From Methanoculleus sp. UBA430 (lineage in GTDB: Archaea > Halobacteriota > Methanomicrobia > Methanomicrobiales > Methanoculleaceae), in the NCBI RefSeq assembly GCF_002506585.1, contig NZ_DAXW01000002.1:1-64000 (forward strand): a stretch of 64,000 bases of DNA. The letters run 5' to 3'. The position numbers and the translations under genes were made by a program. The notes beneath the pieces were generated by a model. That model worked only from the letters and a program-made list of their open reading frames with translations, did not search any database and was not told the DNA's origin. Positions 58,027 through 64,000 of this stretch are shown in pieces. The first letter of the stretch is position 1, and each line of letters begins with the position of its first letter.

Positions 58027-59298
58027 ATGGACCGAACGCACCTGATCCTGCAGCGTTACTTCGGGCATACGGCATTCAAGCCCTACCAGCAGGAGATCAT
58101 CCGGGACATCCTGGACGGGCGCGACGCTCTCGCCGTACTTGCGACCGGGGGCGGTAAGTCGCTCTGCTACCAGGTCCCGGCGCTCATCGGCGACGGCGTT
58201 GCGCTGGTGATCTCGCCTCTCATCGCCCTGATGAAGGACCAGGTCGACGATCTGCAGGCACGCGGGATCGGCGCCGAAGCGCTGAACTCTTCCGGCTCCT
58301 ACACAACGACACGCCGGGTCCTTGCGGACCTCGAGGAGAACCTGGTCCAGATCCTCTACGTCTCGCCGGAGAAGGCGGTCAGCGACGACTTCCTCAACCT
58401 CGCGGCATCCCTCCCTGTCACGCTGATTGCGGTCGACGAGGCGCACTGCATATCGATGTGGGGGCACCAGTTCCGCCCGGAGTACCGTTCGCTCGCGGTC
58501 CTCAAGGAACGGTTCCCGGGTGTGCCGATGGTCGCCCTGACGGCGACCGCGACCCCGGACGTCCGCGAGGACATCGCACGGCAGCTCAACCTCAACGACC
58601 CTTCGGTCTACGTCGGGAGTTTCAACCGGGAGAACCTCCGGTATGCCGTCGTCCCGAAGGGAGAGGACGCATACGAACAACTTCGCACCTACCTGCGGGG
58701 CAGGAGGACCGACGCCGGGATCGTCTACACCGCGACGAGGGAGGGAGCCGAGACGCTCGCTGCCCGGCTCCGGGCCGACGGTCTTCCGGCGCTCTCTTAC
58801 CATGCCGGGATGACGGCGGCCGCCCGGGAAAAGACCCAGGACCGGTTCATCGGCGGGAAGGTCGGGATCGTCTGCGCGACGAGCGCGTTCGGCATGGGCA
58901 TCGATAAGCCGGATGTGCGGTTCGTCGTCCACTACGATATGCCAAAGACGCTCGAGGCCTACTACCAGGAGAGCGGCCGGGCCGGGAGGGATGGCGGTGC
59001 GAGTGATTGCATCCTCTTCTACCACGACGACGACGCAAAACGCCTTCGTTCCTTCATCGACCGCGACCTCCCGTCCGAGTTCCAGCGCGAGGTCGCACGC
59101 TCGAAACTCCAGAGGATGGTGGACTACTGCACCACGACGGGGTGCCGGCGGGAGCGGCTCCTCGCCTACTTCGGGGAACGCTACGACGCTCTTCCCTGCG
59201 GCGGATGCGACGCCTGCCCCCCGGACCGGCCGGCCGAAAAGTCCCGGCGGCGATCGACGCGCCGGAAGTCCGGTGCCGTTCGCCCGGCGGCCGGCTGA
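58027..59298 (+). CDS. recQ: RecQ-type DNA helicase, short form
   Basis: A 423-residue SF2 helicase. Q motif and start LQRYFGHTAFKPYQQEII, Walker A LATGGGKSLCYQ, DEAH box VDEAHCISMWGHQFRPEY, TATATP, motif V FGMGIDKPDV, motif VI QESGRAGRDG. A RecQ zinc-binding region is present (YCTTTGCRRERLL, CGGCDACPPD), but the winged-helix and HRDC domains of E. coli RecQ are missing. ATG 58027 begins the conserved domain. A TATATAG string lies only about 12 nt upstream, so the promoter is probably farther up. Confidence 0.92.
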   Translation: MDRTHLILQRYFGHTAFKPYQQEIIRDILDGRDALAVLATGGGKSLCYQVPALIGDGVALVISPLIALMKDQVDDLQARGIGAEALNSSGSYTTTRRVLADLEENLVQILYVSPEKAVSDDFLNLAASLPVTLIAVDEAHCISMWGHQFRPEYRSLAVLKERFPGVPMVALTATATPDVREDIARQLNLNDPSVYVGSFNRENLRYAVVPKGEDAYEQLRTYLRGRRTDAGIVYTATREGAETLAARLRADGLPALSYHAGMTAAAREKTQDRFIGGKVGIVCATSAFGMGIDKPDVRFVVHYDMPKTLEAYYQESGRAGRDGGASDCILFYHDDDAKRLRSFIDRDLPSEFQREVARSKLQRMVDYCTTTGCRRERLLAYFGERYDALPCGGCDACPPDRPAEKSRRRSTRRKSGAVRPAAG

Positions 59299-59382
59299 AC
59301 CGTTCGGGACTGCCGCCGCTCCCCTCCCCCTCCGGGGAAACACCTATTACGCATACGGTAAAAGGGGCCCCGGCGAGTTGTC

Positions 59383-59607
59383 ATGGCGAAGAAGTTATAC
59401 CGCTCACGAAACGACCGGTGGATCGCCGGGGTATGCGGCGGCATCGGAGAATACCTTGAGATTGACCCGAATGTCATCCGGGTGATCTGGGCAATCGTCA
59501 CCGCGCTCACGGGATTCCTGCCCGGGATTGCCATCTACATCCTGCTCTGGATCATCCTGCCCCAGCGCGGGACGATGCGCCCGGTTGAGGGGAGTGTTGA
59601 GGTGTGA
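59383..59607 (+). CDS. PspC-domain membrane protein
   Basis: A 74-residue protein with one PspC domain. Signature AKKLYRSRNDRWIAGVCGGI, then GEYLEIDPNVIRVIW, with a hydrophobic stretch (ALTGFLPGIAIYILLWIILP) spanning the membrane. PspC proteins sense membrane stress in bacteria; other psp genes are absent here. Start ATG 59383. Confidence 0.93.
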   Translation: MAKKLYRSRNDRWIAGVCGGIGEYLEIDPNVIRVIWAIVTALTGFLPGIAIYILLWIILPQRGTMRPVEGSVEV

Positions 59608-60213
59608 AGGGGAGGGTCCGCCTGCAGGGCAGGAGTATGAGAAGGCCGAAGGCCCTCGAGGGGGCATGCCCCCCTCCCCTGTCTCTACCTTGTATCTTCA
59701 GTGTTCAGGTTCAAAGTCAACAGATTGTCATACCTCTGTGACCCCACCCCGCCCGCGCTTCGCGCTCCTCCCCCGCCCCAGGGGGCGGGGGCAGTGCGTG
59801 GCGATAGCAGGTGGCAATCGGTGTATGGGTGGAGTGACAGACTGGAATTTAATAGTCCCCGCAAGTAGGCAAGTGACCACAGAGAATTTGAACACCTCGT
59901 GAACCGGGGCGAAGGGACACACAGATCACCTGAACTCCTACATTCTGAACAGGCTAACCGGCACGCACGGCCAACCGCCTCCCGCGAAAAGAAATGAGTG
60001 CAGCCACATCCTCGCACCTAACACAGTGCTCAAACTCGCCGCTACGCTTGCACCAAAGGCCTTCGGCCTTCTCAAGCTCACTATGCTCGCACTCCTCACG
60101 GTCCAGCGTACCGGGCCTTCGCGCACCCAATTGGTTTCATTCATCAGCGGCAGGTGACTGCAACCCCCACTGTCAGAGCGCCTTTCCCGTCTGTTTTTCG
60201 ATGGGCCAGCCCC
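59608..60213. repeat. Dispersed repeat region, copy 2 (inverted)
   Basis: A 606-bp gap with no supported gene. The segment 59770-59801 is the exact reverse complement of the 32-nt block at 20800-20831, and 59660-59689 matches the second block of copy 1 in inverse, differing by one G. The strings AGTGCTCAAACTC (near 60025) and CCAGCGTACCGGGCCTTC (near 60104) recall 20761 and 20923. CGAAGGCCTTCGGCC-like palindromes add more potential structure. It may be a mobile or regulatory repeat; nothing coding is seen. Confidence 0.6.
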
Positions 60214-62142
60214 CTACCGCGTTTCCCCGCCCTGCAGTTTCCGGATCGTATCCCGCAGCGCTATCGCCCGCTCGAACTCAAGGCGTTCCGCCGCCTCCTG
60301 CATCTCGGTCTCGAGCTCGATGATAAGGTTCGGGATCTCCGACTTCGGGACGTGCTTGACGTCGGTGATATCGATCTCTTTCTCCCGGATCGGCTTTGTG
60401 ATCGTCTGCGGCGTGATGCCGTGCAGGGCATTATACTCCATCTGCATCGCGCGCCTCCGCCCGGTCTCGGCCATCGCCTTCTTGATCGAGTCGGTCATGG
60501 TGTCAGCGTAGAGCACCACCTTCGCGTTCACGTTCCGGGCGGCCCGGCCGATCGTCTGGACCAGACTTCTCGCGTCGCGGAGGAACCCTTCCTTATCGGC
60601 GTCGAGGATTCCCACGAGCCCGACCTCGGGGATGTCGAGCCCCTCGCGGAGGAGGTTGATCCCCACGAGGACGTCGTACTTCCCGAGCCGGAGCTGCCGG
60701 ATGATCTCGGTCCGCTCGATGGTCTTGATCTCGGAGTGGAGGTAGCGAGTCTTGATTCCCTGTTCGGCCAGGTACTCCGAGAGTTCCTCGGCGAGCCTCT
60801 TCGTGAGGGTCGTCAGGAGTATACGGTCGCCGCGTTCGATCGTGGCACGGATCTCGGCGATGACATCCGGGATCTGCCCCTCGATCGGCCGGACCTCGAC
60901 CGCCGGGTCGACGAGCCCCGTCGGCCGGATGATCTGCTCCGCGACGCTTGAGCGCTCCAGCTCGTAATCCCCCGGGGTCGCCGAGACGAAGATGACGTTT
61001 CGCATGTAGCCCGAGAACTCGTCGAACTTCAGCGGCCGGTTGTCGAAGGCCGACGGGAGCCGGAACCCGTAGTCCACGAGGGACTTCTTCCGCGAGTAGT
61101 CGCCGTGGTACATCCCGCGGACCTGGGGCAGGGTCTGGTGGCTCTCGTCAATCACCATCATGAAGTCCTCCGGGAAGTAGTCCAGCAGGCAGTAGGGCTG
61201 CTCCCCGGCTTTTCGCCCATCAAAGTGGCGGGAGTAGTTCTCGATCCCCTTGCAGGTCCCGGTCTCCCGGATCATATCGATGTCGTAAAGGGTCCGCTGG
61301 CGCAGGCGGTGCGCCTCGAGCATGCCGAGGTTCGGGAGCCACTCCTCAAGTTCCTCCTGTATCGAGACGATCGCCCGTTCCTTCTCCTCCTCCGGGGCGA
61401 CGAAGTGGCGGGCCGGATAGACGAAGAAGTAATCCATCGTCTCGAGCCGCTGGCCGGAGGTTTTGTCGATCTCGCTGATCCGGTCCACCTCGTCCCCGAA
61501 GAGTTCGATACGGATGATGTTGTTGAAGTAGCCGGGGACGATATCGATCGTGTCGCCCTTCACCCGGAACCGGCCCGGCGCGAGTTCGATGTCGTTGCGT
61601 TCGAACTGAATCTCGATGAGCCTCCGGATGATGTCGTCTCGCCGCATCCGGTCCCTGACCTTTACCTCAAATCCCATTCCCTGGAAGTTCGCGGGGTTGC
61701 CGAGGCCGTAGATGCAGGAGACCGAGGCGACGATGATGGTGTCGGGGCGCGAGAGGAGCGATGCGGTCGCCGCAAGCCGCATCTGCTCGATCTTGGGGTT
61801 GATCTGGGCGTCTTTCTCGATGTAGAGGTCGCGTTTTGCGATGTATGACTCGGGCTGGTAGTAGTCGTAGTAGGAGACGAAGTACTCCACCCGGTTCTCC
61901 GGGAAGAACGACTTGAACTCGTTGTAGAGCTGGGCAGCAAGCGTCTTGTTGTGGGCGACGACGAGGGTGGGTTTCCGGACCGCCTCGACTACGTTTGCTA
62001 TCGTGAACGTCTTCCCCGACCCCGTGACCCCGAGGAGGGTCTGGAACCGCTCGCCGCGGGCGAGCCCGCCGGTGAGTTTCCGTATCGCGTCGGGCTGCGA
62101 TCCGGTAGGCTTAAAATCTGCTTTCAAGTGAAATGCCGTCAT
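60214..62142 (-). CDS. uvrB: UvrB excinuclease subunit
   Basis: A 642-residue UvrB, the damage-verifying helicase of bacterial-type nucleotide excision repair. Seen: LLGVTGSGKTFTIANV (Walker A), the beta-hairpin tract VSYYDYYQPESYIAKRDLYI, the DEAD-type MMVIDESHQ, and the C-terminal UVR motif (LETEMQEAAERLEFERAIAL) that meets UvrC. It overlaps uvrC by 4 nt. Confidence 0.97.
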   Translation of the reverse strand: MTAFHLKADFKPTGSQPDAIRKLTGGLARGERFQTLLGVTGSGKTFTIANVVEAVRKPTLVVAHNKTLAAQLYNEFKSFFPENRVEYFVSYYDYYQPESYIAKRDLYIEKDAQINPKIEQMRLAATASLLSRPDTIIVASVSCIYGLGNPANFQGMGFEVKVRDRMRRDDIIRRLIEIQFERNDIELAPGRFRVKGDTIDIVPGYFNNIIRIELFGDEVDRISEIDKTSGQRLETMDYFFVYPARHFVAPEEEKERAIVSIQEELEEWLPNLGMLEAHRLRQRTLYDIDMIRETGTCKGIENYSRHFDGRKAGEQPYCLLDYFPEDFMMVIDESHQTLPQVRGMYHGDYSRKKSLVDYGFRLPSAFDNRPLKFDEFSGYMRNVIFVSATPGDYELERSSVAEQIIRPTGLVDPAVEVRPIEGQIPDVIAEIRATIERGDRILLTTLTKRLAEELSEYLAEQGIKTRYLHSEIKTIERTEIIRQLRLGKYDVLVGINLLREGLDIPEVGLVGILDADKEGFLRDARSLVQTIGRAARNVNAKVVLYADTMTDSIKKAMAETGRRRAMQMEYNALHGITPQTITKPIREKEIDITDVKHVPKSEIPNLIIELETEMQEAAERLEFERAIALRDTIRKLQGGETR

Positions 62143-63689
62143 GGTGCCACTGTCTTCTTCCTGAGCGTTCTGTGATACGTGATCGCGAACCGGTGCGCCT
62201 CGTCGCGGATCTCCTGGAGGAAGAGCGACGCCTTCTCGTGCCTCTCAAGGGGCAGGGGGTGGGAGAAGCCCGGCACGAAGACCTCCTCCTCGCGCTTTGC
62301 AATGGCCGCGATCGGGACCTTGATCCCGAGGTCCCTGAGCACCGCGGTTGCCGCCGCAAGCTGCCCTTTCCCGCCGTCCACGAGGATCAGGTCGGGGAAT
62401 TCGCCGCCCTCCTTCTGCAGGCGCGAGTAGCGGCGCCGGACCACCTCGGCGATGGCGGCGAAGTCATCGACCCCCTCGACCGTCCGTATCCGGAACCGCC
62501 GGTAGTTCCGCCTGTCGGGTTTCCCCCAGAGGAACCGGACCATCGAGCCCACCATCGCCGTCCCGGAGAGGTGGGATATGTCGAAGCACTCGATCGCGAC
62601 CGGGAGATCCGGGAGGTGCAGGCGGCGCTTCAGTTCGTCCAGTTTGATCCGGTCCCCAAAGAACCCGATCTCGACGTTCTTCCTGACCAGGTCGAGGAGG
62701 TTCTTCTTCTCGCCCCGCTGCGGCACGACCACCCGGACCTTGCCGCCCCGGAGGTGGGAGAGGTAGCCGGCAACCGCGTCGTCGACCGGCTCCGGGAGGA
62801 TCACCTCCTCCGGGGGCTCGTTCTGGGCGTAGTAGCGGGCGAGGAACTCCTCGAGGAACCCCTCCGTCTCGTCGAAGGTGTACTCATGCTTCCCGGCAAG
62901 CGTTCCCCGGTCGACGTTGAAGAGCATCAGAAAGACGGTTCCCTCGCTCACGATATAGTTGACGATATCCTCGTTGTAGGTCTTCTGCCGGTCGACGTGC
63001 TGCCGCTCCCGAAGCCCTTCGAGGGCCGCAACCTGGTCGCGGAGCTCCATCGCCCGCTCGTACTCCTGCCGTTCCGCGTGCGCCGCCATCTCCTCTCTGA
63101 GCGTCCGGATGAGCCCGGCGATATCCCCTTTCAGGACCGCCTCGGCCCTCCGGACCCGCTCGCGGTAGTCGTCCTCGGTTATCCTCCCGCTGCAGGGGGC
63201 GCTGCACGAGCCGATGTGTGCACGGAGGCACGGCCGCCGGGGGAGGCGCCGGCATGACCGGAGGCCAAAGAGTGATTTTAAGAGGCGAAGTAGGTCTTCA
63301 CGCTCCCGTGCGGAGACGAACGGCCCGTAGTAGCGGCCGTTACCATCGGGCTGACGGGCAGTGTGGATCCGGGGGTAGGGCTCGTCGGTGACGTGGATGT
63401 AGGCGTATCTCTTCGCGTCTTTGAGGTCGATGTTGTACTTCGGCTGGTGCTTCTTGATCAGGGTGTTCTCGAGGATGAACGCCTCGACCTCGGTATCGGT
63501 GACGATGAAGTCGATCCCGGCGATCGCGGCGACGAGCCGTCTGGTCTTCGGGTCGAGGTCGTGCCGGGAGAAGTAACTTGATACGCGCCGCTTGAGGTTC
63601 TTTGCCTTCCCGACGTAGATGATGGTGCCCTCGTCGTCGGAGAAGAGGTAGCACCCGGGCTCGGTTGGAAGTTTCTGGGGATCGATCAT
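62139..63689 (-). CDS. uvrC: UvrC excinuclease subunit lacking HhH tail
   Basis: A 516-residue UvrC making the dual incision. N-terminal GIY-YIG nuclease: PGCYLFSDDEGTIIYVGKAK and LKRRVSSYF. Four-cysteine segment CRRLPRRPCLRAHIGSCSAPC (3' part beyond the cysteines omitted). UVR motif in EEMAAHAERQEYERAMELR. RNase H-like nuclease: FDISHLSGTAMVGSM, LVDGGKGQL, RDEAHRFAI. It ends at RKKTVAP, so the C-terminal double helix-hairpin-helix of bacterial UvrC (about 80 residues) is missing. Overlaps uvrA and uvrB by 4 nt. Confidence 0.95.
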   Translation of the reverse strand: MIDPQKLPTEPGCYLFSDDEGTIIYVGKAKNLKRRVSSYFSRHDLDPKTRRLVAAIAGIDFIVTDTEVEAFILENTLIKKHQPKYNIDLKDAKRYAYIHVTDEPYPRIHTARQPDGNGRYYGPFVSAREREDLLRLLKSLFGLRSCRRLPRRPCLRAHIGSCSAPCSGRITEDDYRERVRRAEAVLKGDIAGLIRTLREEMAAHAERQEYERAMELRDQVAALEGLRERQHVDRQKTYNEDIVNYIVSEGTVFLMLFNVDRGTLAGKHEYTFDETEGFLEEFLARYYAQNEPPEEVILPEPVDDAVAGYLSHLRGGKVRVVVPQRGEKKNLLDLVRKNVEIGFFGDRIKLDELKRRLHLPDLPVAIECFDISHLSGTAMVGSMVRFLWGKPDRRNYRRFRIRTVEGVDDFAAIAEVVRRRYSRLQKEGGEFPDLILVDGGKGQLAAATAVLRDLGIKVPIAAIAKREEEVFVPGFSHPLPLERHEKASLFLQEIRDEAHRFAITYHRTLRKKTVAP

Positions 63690-64000
63690 GGTGTTTTAAG
63701 GATCTCTTTTAAGAACGCGCCTGTGTGGCTCCCCTCCACCGCAGCGACCTCCTCGGGGGTTCCGGCCGCGACGACCTCACCGCCGGCGTCCCCGCCCTCC
63801 GGACCAAGGTCGATGACGTAGTCGGCGGACTTGATCACGTCCAGATTATGCTCGATCACGACCATCGTGTTTCCCCGGGCCACCAGGTCGTCGAGGACGG
63901 CGATCAGGTTCTTCACGTCGTGGAAGTGCAGCCCGGTCGTCGGTTCGTCGAGGAGGTAGATTGTCTTCCCTGTGGCCCGCTTTGCGAGTTCCCGGGTCAG
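63686..64000 (-). CDS. uvrA: UvrA C-terminal end (partial)
   Basis: The last 104 residues of UvrA, running off the window edge. The Walker B region IYLLDEPTTGLHFHDV and the C-terminal segment GNTMVVIEHNLDVIKSADYV, LGPEGGDAGG identify the second ABC ATPase. The gene is complete only beyond 64000. It overlaps uvrC by 4 nt and heads the uvrA-uvrC-uvrB operon, a bacterial repair set in an archaeon. Confidence 0.97.
   Translation of the reverse strand: MTRELAKRATGKTIYLLDEPTTGLHFHDVKNLIAVLDDLVARGNTMVVIEHNLDVIKSADYVIDLGPEGGDAGGEVVAAGTPEEVAAVEGSHTGAFLKEILKTP

Overview
The window (about 60% G+C) is a chromosomal segment of a euryarchaeal methanogen, most likely Methanomicrobiales and Methanoculleus-like. 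That placement is inferred from gene content: a connectase/DUF2121 protein, aIF1A, MBF1, two PAN ATPases, archaeosine genes, the archaeal front end of the aromatic pathway (dehydroquinate synthase II plus aldolase-type ADH synthases), an archaeal RNase P RNA, and many TATA boxes about 25 nt before start codons, which implies leaderless mRNAs. No methanogenesis operon or rRNA lies inside, so the species call is inference.

Layout. 1-1360: frameshifted IS200/IS605-type tnpB element. 1.5-4.1 kb: RRM protein, a candidate structured ncRNA gene, aIF1A with a CTG start, a connectase-family protein and a tandem DUF2795 protein. 4.1-15.0 kb (minus strand): glycogen/alpha-glucan cluster (two GH57 proteins, glgA, glgB, malQ, glgP). 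15.3-20.6 kb: PLP amino-acid decarboxylase, NfnAB-type transhydrogenase pair, two small genes. 20.6-21.05 kb: dispersed repeat. 21-25.3 kb: arcS-tgtA-AMMECR1 and an archaellin-like protein. 25.5-30 kb: RNase P RNA, an HTH-CBS regulator, tpiA, U32 peptidase. 30.1-32.2 kb: proC, aroD and a decayed vapBC pair. 32.3-40.1 kb (minus strand): eight-gene aromatic amino-acid operon, nearly all junctions overlapping by 4 nt, with an AroK-AroE fusion and two ADH-synthase paralogs.

40.4-49.7 kb: MBF1 divergent from PAN1, a PreA-ferredoxin fusion, a second tnpB element, GNAT, a TPR relic, PAN2 divergent from the phosphomevalonate dehydratase small subunit, a J-domain membrane protein and a double rubredoxin. 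49.9-53.6 kb: a roughly 1,064-residue TPR protein coupled to an FKBP lipoprotein. 53.6-59.6 kb: CorC/CNNM-like protein, peroxiredoxin, NSS transporter, N-formylglutamate amidohydrolase family, short RecQ, PspC. 59.6-60.2 kb: the dispersed repeat again, inverted. 60.2-64 kb: uvrB-uvrC-uvrA (uvrA truncated by the window edge).

Most of this is core metabolism and information processing. The items most worth a second look are the connectase beside aIF1A, the two PAN paralogs with different C-terminal tails and compact divergent promoters, the candidate 300-nt ncRNA, the hairpin block shared by both tnpB genes, the GH57 protein with an altered active-site motif, AMMECR1 inside the archaeosine operon, and the inverted dispersed repeat. 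I found no CRISPR array, complete defence island, prophage, rRNA or convincing tRNA.
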